This document shows, one piece after another, positions 28,044 to 38,412 of a stretch of DNA of 64,000 nucleotides (positions are counted from its first letter, which is position 1; each line of letters opens with the position of its first letter). This stretch comes from Pseudomonas capeferrum. GTDB taxonomy: Bacteria > Pseudomonadota > Gammaproteobacteria > Pseudomonadales > Pseudomonadaceae. The translations under genes were made by a program, and so were the position numbers. A model generated the notes under the pieces. It had not been told where the DNA came from. It made no database searches and saw only the letters and a program-made list of their open reading frames with translations. Location: positions 843,456 to 907,455 of the forward strand of contig NZ_JMIT01000002.1 in NCBI RefSeq assembly GCF_000731675.1. Reading direction: 5' to 3'.

Positions 28044-28244
28044 TTAGTCGGCTTCATCAATCCAGGCCGCCTGGATGGCCTCGAGCACTTTCTCACCGCC
28101 GCGTGACGGATCGTCGCTGAACTCTGGCAATGCCAGCACCCAGCGGTGCAGATCGACGAAATTCACGTAACGAGGATCGACTTCCGGCTTGCTTTCTGCA
28201 AGCTGGATGGCGATCTCAAGTACATCAACCCATTTCAGACTCAT
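28044..28244 (-). CDS. iscX: Fe-S assembly protein IscX
   Basis: Small acidic protein of 66 residues, a regulator or iron adaptor that binds IscS. The sequence (MSLKWVDVLEIAIQLAESKP...FVDLHRWVLALPEF) fits IscX. The start is set at 28244; the 26 extra residues of the longer frame overlap fdx and do not resemble the family. It is the last gene of the isc operon, 10 bases after fdx. Confidence 0.92.
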   Translation of the reverse strand: MSLKWVDVLEIAIQLAESKPEVDPRYVNFVDLHRWVLALPEFSDDPSRGGEKVLEAIQAAWIDEAD

Positions 28245-28254
28245 GCAAAAATCC

Positions 28255-28596
28255 TCAGTGGGGCGCTTCGGCAGCGTGGTTGAGCGAATACTTGGGGATC
28301 TCGATGGCCAGGTCCTGGTCACCGACGACTACCTGGCAGCCGAGGCGCGACTGGGCCTCCAGGCCCCAGGCCTTGTCCAGCATGTCCTCTTCCAGCTCGT
28401 CGGCTTCATCGAGCGACTCGAAACCTTTGCGAACAATGCAGTGACAAGTGGTGCAGGCCTTTACGCCACCGCAGGCGCTTTCCATCTCGATGTGATGGTC
28501 GTGGGCCAGCTCCAGGATGTTGGTCCCGGGCGCGACCTCCACGGTCAGCCCCTCCGGGCAGAACTTCTCATGCGGCAGGAATGTCACCAGCGGCAT
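28255..28596 (-). CDS. fdx: Isc-type [2Fe-2S] ferredoxin
   Basis: Adrenodoxin-like ferredoxin of 113 residues that feeds electrons to Fe-S assembly. The cluster ligands are in ESACGGVKACTTCHC plus a later cysteine in SRLGCQVVV. It begins 3 bases after hscA, in the standard hscBA-fdx-iscX order. Confidence 0.95.
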   Translation of the reverse strand: MPLVTFLPHEKFCPEGLTVEVAPGTNILELAHDHHIEMESACGGVKACTTCHCIVRKGFESLDEADELEEDMLDKAWGLEAQSRLGCQVVVGDQDLAIEIPKYSLNHAAEAPH

Positions 28597-28599
28597 CGG

Positions 28600-30462
<1,863 letters not shown>

Positions 30463-30504
30463 GCTTATCTGAATACCTTAGGCGTCATCACGAAAGACAC
30501 CGGG

Positions 30505-31026
30505 TTAATCGTCGAGGCGCTCTTCCAGTTGGCGCACTTCTTGGGCGAGCTTGTCGAGGAATTGCATGCGGCGCATCAGGCGCTCGGCCTTCTCGCGCTC
30601 GTCTGCAACGTCCCAACAGGCGGCGAAGTCCTCGTTCAGCGTGTCCTGGGCGACCTTGAGGCGCTTCTTGAACACGCCGACACCCTCAAGGTCGGCTTCG
30701 TCCTGCAGCTCTTCGAGCTCTTCGCGCAACTGCATCTGCTGCAACAGGAAGTCGGGGTCGTGGACCGTGACTTCCTGAGGCACTTCATGGCCACCGATGG
30801 CCAGCAGGTAGCGGGCTCGGCGCGGCGCATTACGCAGGGTCTGGTAGGCGTCGTTGAGGGCTGCGGATTTTTCCAGCGCTACGCGCTGCTCACGCTCGGA
30901 GGCGTCGGCAAAGCGATCAGGATGGACTTCGCGGGCCAGCTCGCGGTAGCGAGTGGCCAGCTTGTCGAGATCCAGGCGGAAGCTTGGCTGGAGGTCAAAC
31001 AGTGCGAAATGACAAGGAGTACCCAC
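30505..31026 (-). CDS. hscB: Fe-S co-chaperone HscB (J-protein)
   Basis: J-domain protein of 173 residues that delivers IscU to HscA. The HPD motif is in [11 protein letters not shown], and a C-terminal helical IscU-binding domain follows. The start is placed at GTG 31026 ([16 protein letters not shown]), the conserved N-terminus. The longer frame to 31065 runs through the iscA stop and adds 13 atypical residues. Confidence 0.94.
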   Translation of the reverse strand: MGTPCHFALFDLQPSFRLDLDKLATRYRELAREVHPDRFADASEREQRVALEKSAALNDAYQTLRNAPRRARYLLAIGGHEVPQEVTVHDPDFLLQQMQLREELEELQDEADLEGVGVFKKRLKVAQDTLNEDFAACWDVADEREKAERLMRRMQFLDKLAQEVRQLEERLDD

Positions 31027-31034
31027 AGCCAGCC

Positions 31035-31358
31035 TCAGACGTTGAAGCTTTCGCCGCAGCCACACTCACCGCGCACGTTGGGGTTGTTGAACCTGAAGCC
31101 TTCGTTCAACCCTTCCTTGACGAAGTCCAGTTCGGTGCCGTCGAGGTACACCAGGCTCTTGGGATCGATGATCACCTTGACGCCATGGTTCTCGAACACC
31201 GTGTCTTCGTCAGCCAGCTCGTCGACGAACTCCAGCACGTAGGCCAGGCCCGAACAACCGGTGGTGCGCACGCCCAGGCGAATACCTTCGCCCTTGCCGC
31301 GCCCCTCGAGGGAACGCCGCACATGGTTGGCGGCGGCTTCTGTCATGCTGATAGCCAT
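31035..31358 (-). CDS. iscA: A-type Fe-S carrier IscA
   Basis: Cluster carrier of 107 residues with the three conserved cysteines Cys35 (TTGCSGLAY), Cys99 and Cys101 (GECGCGESF). It transfers clusters from IscU to target apoproteins. It is located between iscU and hscB as usual. Confidence 0.96.
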   Translation of the reverse strand: MAISMTEAAANHVRRSLEGRGKGEGIRLGVRTTGCSGLAYVLEFVDELADEDTVFENHGVKVIIDPKSLVYLDGTELDFVKEGLNEGFRFNNPNVRGECGCGESFNV

Positions 31359-31386
31359 CAGAACTCCTTACCTCGCAACAGGCGAC

Positions 31387-31773
31387 TTAGATCAAGCCTT
31401 TCTTCTGCTTGTAATCGCGTACGGCTGCCTTGATGGCATCCTCGGCGAGTACCGAGCAGTGGATCTTGACCGGCGGCAACGCCAGTTCTTCGGCCAGCTG
31501 GGTGTTCTTGATGGTTTCGGCTTCGTCCAGGGTCTTGCCCTTCATCCACTCGGTGGCGAGGGAGCTGGAGGCGATGGCCGAACCGCAGCCGTAGGTCTTG
31601 AACTTGGCGTCTTCGATGACGCCCTGCTCGTTGACCTTGATCTGCAGACGCATCACGTCACCGCAGGCCGGCGCGCCGACCATGCCGGTACCGACATCCG
31701 GGTCCTCGGCATTCATCTTGCCGACGTTGCGCGGGTTTTCGTAGTGGTCGATGACCTTTTCACTGTATGCCAT
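31387..31773 (-). CDS. iscU: Fe-S scaffold IscU
   Basis: Scaffold of 128 residues on which clusters are built. The ligands Cys37 (GAPACGDV), Cys63 (TYGCGSAIASSS) and Cys106 (KIHCSVLAEDAI) are all present, as is the HscA recognition motif LPPVK. It follows iscS by 46 bases. Confidence 0.97.
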   Translation of the reverse strand: MAYSEKVIDHYENPRNVGKMNAEDPDVGTGMVGAPACGDVMRLQIKVNEQGVIEDAKFKTYGCGSAIASSSLATEWMKGKTLDEAETIKNTQLAEELALPPVKIHCSVLAEDAIKAAVRDYKQKKGLI

Positions 31774-31819
31774 GGTGCAATTCCTTCCTCATCAGGGAGC
31801 CGCTCTTGCCGGCGACTGC

Positions 31820-33034
31820 TTAGTGGGCGGCCCACTCGATCTTGGAGATGTCAACGCCGTCTTTGTACATGTCCCACAGCGGCGACAGCTCACGCAGTTT
31901 GTTAACGGCCTCGCAGACTTTCTGCGCGGCGTAGTCGACTTCTTCTTCAGTGGTGAAGCGGCCGAAGGAGAAGCGGATCGAGCTGTGCGCCAGCTCGTCA
32001 TTGCGGCCCAGAGCGCGCAGTACGTACGACGGCTCGAGCGAAGCGGAGGTACAGGCCGAACCGGACGATACCGCGATGTCCTTCAGCGACATCAGCAGCG
32101 ACTCGCCTTCGACGTAGTTGAAGCTCAGGTTCAGGTTGTGCGGTACACGGGCGGTCTGGCTGCCGTTGACGTACAGCTCTTCGAGGTCCGAAACCTGCTT
32201 GAAGAAGCGGTCGCTCAGGGCCTTGATGCGCACATTTTCACTGGCCATCTCTTGCTTGGCGATGGCGAACGCCTCGCCCATGCCGACGATCTGGTGGGTT
32301 GGCAGGGTGCCCGAACGCATGCCGCGCTCATGGCCACCGCCGTGAATGATTGCCTCGAGGCGCACACGCGGCTTGCGGCTGACGTACAGTGCGCCGATGC
32401 CTTTGGGGCCGTAGACCTTGTGCGCCGAGAACGACATCAGGTCGACCTTCAGCTTCTGCACATCGATCTCGACCTTGCCGGCCGACTGGGCCGCGTCGAC
32501 ATGGAACAGCACGCCGCGCGAGCGGGTCAGCTCACCGATGGCGGCGATGTCGTTGATCGAGCCGACTTCATTGTTGACGTGCATCAGCGAGACCAGAATG
32601 GTGTCGTCGCGCAGCACGGCCTCGACCATGGCCGGGGTGACGATGCCGTCTTCGCCTGGCTCCAGGTAGGTGACTTCGAAACCTTCACGCTCGAGCTGGC
32701 GAGCGGTATCCAGGACCGCCTTGTGCTCGATCTTGGAGGTGATGATGTGCTTGCCCTTGGTCTGATAGAAGTGCGCGACACCTTTGAGAGCGAGGTTGTC
32801 GGACTCGGTGGCACCGCTGGTCCAGACGATTTCACGCGGATCGGCGTTGATCAGTTCGGCGACCTGGCGACGACCGTTCTCGACCGCTTCCTCGGCTTTC
32901 CAGCCGAAGACGTGGGAGCGCGAAGCCGGGTTACCGAAGTTCCCGTCGACCAGCAGGCAGTCGGCCATCTTCTGGGCGACACGTGGGTCGACCGGGGTGG
33001 TCGCGGAGTAATCGAGGTAGATCGGCAACTTCAT
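31820..33034 (-). CDS. iscS: Cysteine desulfurase IscS
   Basis: PLP enzyme of 404 residues converting cysteine to alanine plus a persulfide for Fe-S clusters and tRNA thiolation. The PLP lysine is Lys206 ([16 protein letters not shown]) and the active cysteine lies in the flexible loop [14 protein letters not shown] (about Cys328). It sits downstream of iscR. The cysE gene immediately upstream of the operon supplies the cysteine pathway. Confidence 0.97.
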   Translation of the reverse strand: MKLPIYLDYSATTPVDPRVAQKMADCLLVDGNFGNPASRSHVFGWKAEEAVENGRRQVAELINADPREIVWTSGATESDNLALKGVAHFYQTKGKHIITSKIEHKAVLDTARQLEREGFEVTYLEPGEDGIVTPAMVEAVLRDDTILVSLMHVNNEVGSINDIAAIGELTRSRGVLFHVDAAQSAGKVEIDVQKLKVDLMSFSAHKVYGPKGIGALYVSRKPRVRLEAIIHGGGHERGMRSGTLPTHQIVGMGEAFAIAKQEMASENVRIKALSDRFFKQVSDLEELYVNGSQTARVPHNLNLSFNYVEGESLLMSLKDIAVSSGSACTSASLEPSYVLRALGRNDELAHSSIRFSFGRFTTEEEVDYAAQKVCEAVNKLRELSPLWDMYKDGVDISKIEWAAH

Positions 33035-33081
33035 GGATATCTCCTATCAGGCGGTGGCGTCGCTCGTCGCTGTTATAAAGG

Positions 33082-33573
33082 TCAGTCGACGGCGGACGTC
33101 TCAATCTTGTCCAACTGGGCGGATCGGCCTGCGACACGACGCAGGTCCTGGCGCTGGGCGACTTCCTGCACCTCACGGCGCTTGACGAGGTCGGCCAGGC
33201 TGATGCCGCTGAGGAATTCATGGATCTGCTGGCTGAGATCGCACCACAGGTGGTGGGTCAGACAGGTATCACCGGCATGGCAATCCCCAAGGCCCTGGCA
33301 ACGGGTAGCATCGACCGATTCGTTGACCGCGTCGATGACCTGAGCCACCTGGATGGTTTCCATGCCCCGCGACAGCTGATAGCCACCGCCTGGACCGCGC
33401 ACACTGGATACCAGGCTGCTGCGGCGCAGCTTGGCGAACAGCTGCTCCAGATAAGAGAGGGAAATGCCCTGGCGCTCGGAAATGTCGGCCAAAGACACGG
33501 GCCCATGCTGCGCGTGCAACGCCAGGTCGAGCATGGCTGTCACGGCGTATCGGCCTTTAGTAGTCAGTCGCAT
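33082..33573 (-). CDS. iscR: Fe-S cluster regulator IscR
   Basis: Rrf2-family transcription factor of 163 residues that represses the isc operon when it carries a [2Fe-2S] cluster. A winged-helix domain ([19 protein letters not shown]) precedes the cluster ligands Cys92, Cys98 and Cys104 ([14 protein letters not shown]). It is the first gene of the operon; its own operator lies just upstream. Confidence 0.97.
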   Translation of the reverse strand: MRLTTKGRYAVTAMLDLALHAQHGPVSLADISERQGISLSYLEQLFAKLRRSSLVSSVRGPGGGYQLSRGMETIQVAQVIDAVNESVDATRCQGLGDCHAGDTCLTHHLWCDLSQQIHEFLSGISLADLVKRREVQEVAQRQDLRRVAGRSAQLDKIETSAVD

Positions 33574-33610
33574 GGCTATTGGGTACCACGGGAGTTACAG
33601 GATGTGAGCG

Positions 33611-33643
33611 AGTATGCGATTCCCGAGCATTTAAGTCAACTAT
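33611..33643 (-). promoter_or_regulatory. isc operon promoter with type 1 IscR box
   Basis: On the reverse strand the -35 is TTGACT (33639-33634) and the -10 is CATACT (33616-33611), with a 17-base spacer. The 25-base segment 33643-33619 reads ATAGTTGACT...CTCGGGAAT, closely matching the type 1 IscR operator of the E. coli iscR promoter as I recall it. This indicates autorepression by holo-IscR. Confidence 0.85.
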
Positions 33644-33702
33644 TAGACCTACTGCTTTAGTCGGGTTTTACGTCGGGAGGCGGGCGCGATTGTAGCAGAC
33701 GA

Positions 33703-33722
33703 GGGGCGTGAGCACACGCCCC
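33703..33722 (-). terminator. Hairpin downstream of cysE
   Basis: GGGGCGTG AGCA CACGCCCC is a perfect 8-bp stem 30 bases beyond the cysE stop, between cysE and the isc promoter. There is no clear T tract, so efficiency is uncertain. Confidence 0.5.
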
Positions 33723-33752
33723 GTATGTCACCACGGCTTCAGCGCGACGCGA

Positions 33753-34538
33753 TCAATGCGACTGAGTGTCGCGCTGGGCGGCCTGGGCAGCTTCGGTGAA
33801 GTCATCCTCCGGCAGTGCCGGCAACTCCTTGGCACAGTAGTCGCTGCCCATCTTGGTCAGCGCGCCGCACATGCCCTCCAGGCGCTCATCCACCGCTTGC
33901 AGGTGGTCGAGCATCTGCCCGATGGCACGTGCGACCGGGTCTGGCATGTCGCCACTGACGCCATACGCATCGAAACCGATCTTCTCGGCCATGGCCTTGC
34001 GCCGGGCTTCGACTTCGTTTTCTTCGCTCTTGACGATGATGCGGCCCGGGATACCCACTGCGGTCGCCCCCGCCGGCACGGCCTTGGTCACCACCGCATT
34101 GGAGCCGATCTTGGCCCCGGCACCGACGGTGAACGGGCCCAGCACCTTGGCCCCCGCCCCCACCACCACGCCGTTTTCCAGGGTCGGATGGCGCTTGCCT
34201 TTATTCCAGCTGGTGCCGCCCAGGGTCACACCCTGATAAAGCGTGACGTCGTCGCCGATCTCGGCAGTCTCGCCGATGACGATCCCCATGCCATGGTCGA
34301 TGAAGAAACGCCGGCCAATGGTGGCGCCAGGGTGGATCTCGATCCCGGTCATCCAGCGCCCGAAGTTCGACACCAGCCGGGCCAGCCACTTGAAATCACG
34401 CGTCCACAAGGCATTGCCCAGCCGGTGCAGCCAGATGGCATGCATGCCCGGGTAGCAGGTCAGCACCTCGAAGGCGTTGCGCGCTGCCGGGTCACGATGG
34501 AATACGCTTTGAATATCTTCACGCAGGCGTTCGAACAT
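33753..34538 (-). CDS. cysE: Serine O-acetyltransferase
   Basis: First step of cysteine synthesis, acetylating serine with acetyl-CoA. Of 261 residues, an N-terminal helical region precedes a left-handed beta helix of hexapeptide repeats ([42 protein letters not shown] shortened here to its core). Its place just upstream of iscRSUA links cysteine supply with the desulfurase. trmJ lies 3 bases upstream. Confidence 0.95.
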   Translation of the reverse strand: MFERLREDIQSVFHRDPAARNAFEVLTCYPGMHAIWLHRLGNALWTRDFKWLARLVSNFGRWMTGIEIHPGATIGRRFFIDHGMGIVIGETAEIGDDVTLYQGVTLGGTSWNKGKRHPTLENGVVVGAGAKVLGPFTVGAGAKIGSNAVVTKAVPAGATAVGIPGRIIVKSEENEVEARRKAMAEKIGFDAYGVSGDMPDPVARAIGQMLDHLQAVDERLEGMCGALTKMGSDYCAKELPALPEDDFTEAAQAAQRDTQSH

Positions 34539-34541
34539 CTG

Positions 34542-35297
34542 TCAGTCCTTCCTTTTATGCGGTTCGCCCCGAGCCACTTTCTGGGTCTCGGTGAGGATGC
34601 CGCGCAAAATGCTCATTTCCGGACGGTTCACCGAGCTGCGCCCGTACAGCCGACGCAGGCGCGCCATCAGGTGCTTGGGCTTCTCGGGGTCAAGGAAGCC
34701 GATGTCCACCAGGGTCTTTTCCAGGTGGTCGTAGAACAGCTCCATTTCGTCCATGGTCGCCAGCTCGCTGGCGTCGGCCTTCTCGACTTTCGCCGGGGCA
34801 TCCTCGGCTGCCAGCCAGGCCATGCGCACCTCATAAGAGAGCACCTGGACCGCGGCGGCCAGATTCAGCGAGCTGAAGTCGGGGTTCGAGGGAATGTGCA
34901 CGTGGAAGTGACATCGCTGCAGTTCGTCGTTGGTCAGGCCGGCGTGTTCGCGACCGAACACCAGGGCGATTTCCTCGCCGCCCAGCGCATGCTCCACAGC
35001 CTTGGCCCCGCATTCGCGAGGGTCGATCAATGGCCAGGGGATGCTGCGCTCGCGGGCACTGGTACCCATCACCAGATTACAGCCGACCAGCGCCTGCTCA
35101 AGGCTGTCGACAACCTGGGCGTTACCCAGCACATCGTCGGCGCCCGAGGCCCGGGCACTGGCTTCGGCATCGGGAAACGCTTTTGGCTGCACCAGCACCA
35201 GACGCGACAAGCCCATGTTTTTCATGGCACGCGCAGCGCCGCCGATGTTGCCGGGGTGGCTGGTATTGACCAGAACAACACGAATATTTTGCAGCAC
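34542..35297 (-). CDS. trmJ: tRNA (Cm32/Um32) 2'-O-methyltransferase TrmJ
   Basis: SPOUT-class knotted methyltransferase of 251 residues modifying tRNA nucleotide 32. The N-terminal motif is VVLVNTSHPGNIGGAARAMK, and the SAM knot region includes ALVFGREHAGLTNDEL and IPSNPDFSSLNLAAAVQVL. It is cotranscribed with cysE (3-base gap) and divergent from suhB. Confidence 0.94.
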   Translation of the reverse strand: MLQNIRVVLVNTSHPGNIGGAARAMKNMGLSRLVLVQPKAFPDAEASARASGADDVLGNAQVVDSLEQALVGCNLVMGTSARERSIPWPLIDPRECGAKAVEHALGGEEIALVFGREHAGLTNDELQRCHFHVHIPSNPDFSSLNLAAAVQVLSYEVRMAWLAAEDAPAKVEKADASELATMDEMELFYDHLEKTLVDIGFLDPEKPKHLMARLRRLYGRSSVNRPEMSILRGILTETQKVARGEPHKRKD

Positions 35298-35403
35298 GGT
35301 GTTGTGCTCTCAGAGGCAGATATCAGGGCCTTCGATCTTACAGAACCGACAGACGTAACGCCATGAAAGCAAATGTGACACTTCTGTCGTCAAAGTTTTC
35401 TGC

Positions 35404-35409
35404 TAGAAT
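35404..35409 (+). promoter_or_regulatory. -10 element of suhB
   Basis: TAGAAT lies 40 bases before the suhB ATG; no good -35 is visible at the expected distance. A ribosome site AGGTGA at 35436 precedes the ATG at 35449. Confidence 0.45.
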
Positions 35410-35448
35410 GATCGGCTTTCTTCTTTAACATCTCCAGGTGACCCGCCC

Positions 35449-36267
35449 ATGCAGCCTATGCTGAATATCGCCCTGCGCGCCGCTCGCAGCGCCAGTGAAC
35501 TGATTTTCCGCTCCATCGAACGCCTGGATAGCATCAAGGTCGATGAGAAAGAGGCCAAGGACTACGTTTCCGAAGTCGATCGCGCCGCCGAGCAGAAAAT
35601 CGTCGACGCCCTGCGCAAGGCCTACCCGAACCACTCCATCCAGGGTGAAGAGACCGGCATGCACGCGGGCACCGGCGAAGAAGGCAAGGACTACCTGTGG
35701 ATCATCGACCCACTGGACGGCACCACCAACTTCCTGCGCGGCATCCCTCATTTCGCTGTCAGCATCGCCTGCAAATACCGTGGTCGCCTTGAGCACGCCG
35801 TGGTTCTCGACCCGGTTCGCCAGGAAGAATTCACCGCCAGCCGTGGCCGTGGCGCCCAACTCAATGGCCGCCGCCTGCGCGTCAGCTCGCGCACCAGCCT
35901 GGAAGGCGCCCTGCTGGGCACCGGTTTCCCGTTCCGTGACAGCCAGATGGCCGACCTGGACAACTACCTGGGCATGTTCCGCGCCCTGACTGGCCAGACT
36001 GCAGGCATCCGCCGCGCAGGCTCCGCCAGCCTGGACCTGGCTTACGTCGCCGCCGGCCGCTTCGATGCATTCTGGGAGTCGGGCCTGTCCGAGTGGGACA
36101 TGGCTGCAGGCGTACTGCTGATTCAAGAAGCAGGCGGCCTGGTAAGCGACTTCAACGGTGGCCACGACTTCCTCGACAAGGGCCACATCGTCGCGGGCAA
36201 CATCAAGTGCTTCAAGGCAGTACTGACGGCTATCCAGCCGCACCTGCCAGAGAGCATGAAGCGCTAA
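35449..36267 (+). CDS. suhB: Inositol-1-monophosphatase family protein SuhB
   Basis: Mg-dependent phosphatase of 272 residues. Metal-binding motifs are GEETG, IIDPLDGTTNF and ESGLSEWDMAAG. In proteobacteria SuhB also acts in rRNA antitermination and in Pseudomonas affects virulence regulation; that role is inferred from family. It is monocistronic with a strong downstream terminator. Confidence 0.95.
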   Translation: MQPMLNIALRAARSASELIFRSIERLDSIKVDEKEAKDYVSEVDRAAEQKIVDALRKAYPNHSIQGEETGMHAGTGEEGKDYLWIIDPLDGTTNFLRGIPHFAVSIACKYRGRLEHAVVLDPVRQEEFTASRGRGAQLNGRRLRVSSRTSLEGALLGTGFPFRDSQMADLDNYLGMFRALTGQTAGIRRAGSASLDLAYVAAGRFDAFWESGLSEWDMAAGVLLIQEAGGLVSDFNGGHDFLDKGHIVAGNIKCFKAVLTAIQPHLPESMKR

Positions 36268-36287
36268 GTACCGTTGGCGTTATAAAG

Positions 36288-36313
36288 AAGCACCCCTCGG
36301 GGTGCTTTTTTTA
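36288..36313 (+). terminator. suhB terminator
   Basis: AAGCACCCC TC GGGGTGCTT followed by a T run, about 20 bases after suhB. It also marks the left border of the quorum-sensing island. Confidence 0.9.
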
Positions 36314-36390
36314 TGGCGACGTATTGTGCTCGACACTTCACCAGCCTTACAACGTATTGATATAACAGCCGCACGGCAGCCGCGGCCTAT

Positions 36391-36984
36391 TCAATGGCAG
36401 TTATTCTTGATGGCCGCCTCCAATGCCGACGTCGTCTTCTCATTCAACTCGATGCGCAACGCCACCGCACGCTCGACACCAATTTGCAACGCCGGGCCGA
36501 AGCGGCTGATATCCAACCCCAGGCGGATCAACATTTTCTCGACCCCCACCGTGGTCACCGTGACGAACTGTTTCACGCCACAGCCAATGGCATAGCTGAC
36601 GATCGCATGAATAGCCTGCGTGGTGCCCTGGGAGAAGCCGAACCGATTGCCGTCCGGCAGCTCGATGGCAAAGCGGCTCAGCTCCCAGATGGCGTCGGAG
36701 CACGGTGCAGGATGCCCATGCAGCAGTTCGGGGAAGGTATGCGCCAGCATGTTCGGGCCCGTGGTCGGCAGTATCCGCCAGCACCCACAGACATAGCCCG
36801 CCTCGTCATCGCGGTTGATGATCATGTAATAGGGGTCGAGCGCATCGTAGCCATCGATCTCCATGTCATTGATCAGCGGGATGTCCCACATCTTTTTAAC
36901 TTTGAAGATACGTGCCCGAAGTTTATGCATGGCATTCAGCGCTTGCGGGTCGATGTTAGTGCGGCGATCAATGGAGATAAGCAT
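36391..36984 (-). CDS. ppuI: Acyl-homoserine-lactone synthase (LuxI family, PpuI)
   Basis: Makes an N-acyl-homoserine lactone from SAM and acyl-ACP. Of 197 residues, the family's invariant residues are visible: Arg25, Phe27, Trp33, Asp44, Asp47, Arg70, Phe84, Glu101 and Arg104 (IWELSRFAI). Long-chain, 3-oxo-type product is suggested by similarity to LasI/PpuI. It is divergent from rsaL with a lux box between them. The ribosome site is weak. The name PpuI is inferred from the gene set ppuA-ppuR-rsaL-ppuI known in several P. putida strains. Confidence 0.92.
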   Translation of the reverse strand: MLISIDRRTNIDPQALNAMHKLRARIFKVKKMWDIPLINDMEIDGYDALDPYYMIINRDDEAGYVCGCWRILPTTGPNMLAHTFPELLHGHPAPCSDAIWELSRFAIELPDGNRFGFSQGTTQAIHAIVSYAIGCGVKQFVTVTTVGVEKMLIRLGLDISRFGPALQIGVERAVALRIELNEKTTSALEAAIKNNCH

Positions 36985-37010
36985 AGGGGCAATTACCGGC
37001 AGGGGTTTGA

Positions 37011-37036
37011 ATTGCCACCCACGGTATATTCATGCC
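37011..37036 (-). promoter_or_regulatory. ppuI promoter -10 overlapped by a possible RsaL operator
   Basis: On the reverse strand TATACC (37028-37023) serves as a -10, giving a start near 37016. An imperfect dyad GGTATATTCATGCC at 37023-37036 covers it. In P. aeruginosa RsaL binds the lasI promoter close to the LasR box; the same arrangement is inferred here. Confidence 0.5.
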
Positions 37037-37050
37037 GGTTAAATAAAATC

Positions 37051-37066
37051 CTACCTAATTTGGGAG
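37051..37066. promoter_or_regulatory. lux-type box between ppuI and rsaL
   Basis: CTACCTAATTTGGGAG is a 16-base imperfect dyad (6 of 8 half-site matches) similar to the lasI operator. Its centre lies about 42.5 bases from the inferred ppuI start on one side and a similar distance from a -10-like TTAATT for rsaL on the other, fitting class II activation by PpuR. Confidence 0.75.
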
Positions 37067-37122
37067 GTGGCCGACATTAACCAGACTTGTTAATTTTTCG
37101 GCTTTTGCAGGATTGATTCCCG

Positions 37123-37353
37123 ATGAAGCTACTCAATACCTCAGCTGTGCGCGAGGTCGCCCATCAAGCCATCAGCCTGCGCCTGGGCCTCAAGCAGAGC
37201 CAGACCGAATTCTGGTCAAGGTTCGGCATCAGCCAGGCCTGCGCCAGCCGCATCGAATGCACCAGTCAAGTGCCCGCCCCGGTGTATATCCTGCTGCGCC
37301 TTTACCTCAGCGGTCGCCTGGAGGAAAGCGACCTGGCCCAACGCCCGCAGTGA
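37123..37353 (+). CDS. rsaL: RsaL-type repressor of AHL synthesis
   Basis: Small DNA-binding protein of 76 residues with a helix-turn-helix (LRLGLKQSQTEFWSRFGISQACASRIE). Size, HTH and position between divergent luxI and convergent luxR genes match RsaL, which represses the synthase gene and gives AHL homeostasis. GCAGGA lies about 10 bases before the ATG. Its 3' end is 3 bases from the ppuR stop (convergent). Confidence 0.85.
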   Translation: MKLLNTSAVREVAHQAISLRLGLKQSQTEFWSRFGISQACASRIECTSQVPAPVYILLRLYLSGRLEESDLAQRPQ

Positions 37354-37356
37354 CAC

Positions 37357-38073
37357 TCAGGGCGTGATCGATTTTTGCTGGATGGCTTTGAGCACCGCCA
37401 TCTGGCGCGAGCTGACCTGGAACTTGCGGCGGATGTTCTTGAAGTGGAAGTCGATGGCCGAGGTCGTGCACGACAGAATCATCGAGATTTCCCAGGTGGT
37501 CTTGCCTGCTGCGCTCCACTGCAGCACCTCTTTTTCCCGGCTCGTCAGGTGCACGGGTGTGGAGCATTCGATGCGTGCCTTGAGCATCCCCTCCATCGCG
37601 TAATCGCGCAGCAGGGTCGCCGTAGGCAAGGACTCGATCATCGTAGCAGTCGCTTGCGGACCACTTTCAGAGGGTTTCAGGCAGAGCATGCCCGCCTCGC
37701 CGCGCGGACCATGCAAGGGCAGCGCAAGGCCTTGCTGCAAGCCATGTGCGGCGGCTTCTTCGAAGAATTCCGACTCTGAGGGACGGCGGTAGTTGTCCCG
37801 GTCCCAGAGCAGTGGCCGGTTTGCGTTCAGGCAGTGCTGAACCACCGGATCGACCGCAGCGTAGGACTCGGCGTCGTAACGTGTGCGCCACGCATCAGGG
37901 TAGTCGCTGTAGATCAGCACCTGCTGATTGGCGTCAGTGGGCGCAGGCTTGAGACCGATCAGAAAGTTCGAGTATCCCAGCTTGCGGGTCAGGATTTTAA
38001 GGTGAGCCAGCCAGTCCTCAAAGCGCTCCATTTCGCTGAGTCGCAGCAGCTCATCCATTACCAGTAGGGTCAT
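37357..38073 (-). CDS. ppuR: LuxR-family AHL receptor (PpuR)
   Basis: Quorum-sensing activator of about 238 residues. The N-terminal autoinducer domain keeps Trp62, Tyr66, Asp75-Pro76 and Trp90 (numbered from MTLLVMD). The C-terminal LuxR HTH is LTSREKEVLQWSAAGKTTWEISMIL. ATG 38073 is preferred because GAGGAAGG lies just upstream; the frame extends six residues to 38091. It is convergent with rsaL and divergent from ppuA. It probably binds the two lux boxes reported here. Confidence 0.9.
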   Translation of the reverse strand: MTLLVMDELLRLSEMERFEDWLAHLKILTRKLGYSNFLIGLKPAPTDANQQVLIYSDYPDAWRTRYDAESYAAVDPVVQHCLNANRPLLWDRDNYRRPSESEFFEEAAAHGLQQGLALPLHGPRGEAGMLCLKPSESGPQATATMIESLPTATLLRDYAMEGMLKARIECSTPVHLTSREKEVLQWSAAGKTTWEISMILSCTTSAIDFHFKNIRRKFQVSSRQMAVLKAIQQKSITP

Positions 38074-38412
38074 TCCCTTCCTCGTAGGCACCGTTTGACG
38101 GTGGTCTCATGGCGAGACAACACGCGAGGGAATATCGACTCCCTCATTCAGGTGGGTCGATAAGATAGTTACATGGCACATTGAAATCAACGTGCATAGA
38201 GTGCTCGCCGACGAGAAGCAAGCGGTCGCAGACACTAGTCAGTTGCCCAACCCGCCACAACCTCCCTGTTCTGGGAGGTACCAGGCGCTGCGCGCAGCCT
38301 ATTTACTAGCGTGGCACCAGCCTGCACCGGCAGGCAGCACCACGATGCACATGGACGGCACGGGAAAACACCTGAAGCTGTATTTCGGCTGACCCACAAG
38401 GAGCCCTCCTGC
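38074..38412. other. ppuR-ppuA divergent intergenic region
   Basis: No gene is seen in these 339 bases. The region is less GC-rich near ppuR (38100-38200) and carries a strong lux-type palindrome at 38260-38279, followed by about 130 bases of leader before ppuA. A ppuA ribosome site AAGGAG lies at 38398-38403. Confidence 0.6.
38260..38279 (+). promoter_or_regulatory. lux-type box upstream of ppuA
   Basis: ACCTCCCTGTTCTGGGAGGT has perfect 7-base outer arms and contains the CT-N12-AG core of LasR/LuxR operators. It sits 134 bases before the ppuA ATG, which implies direct AHL-dependent expression of the acyl-AMP ligase. Confidence 0.75.
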
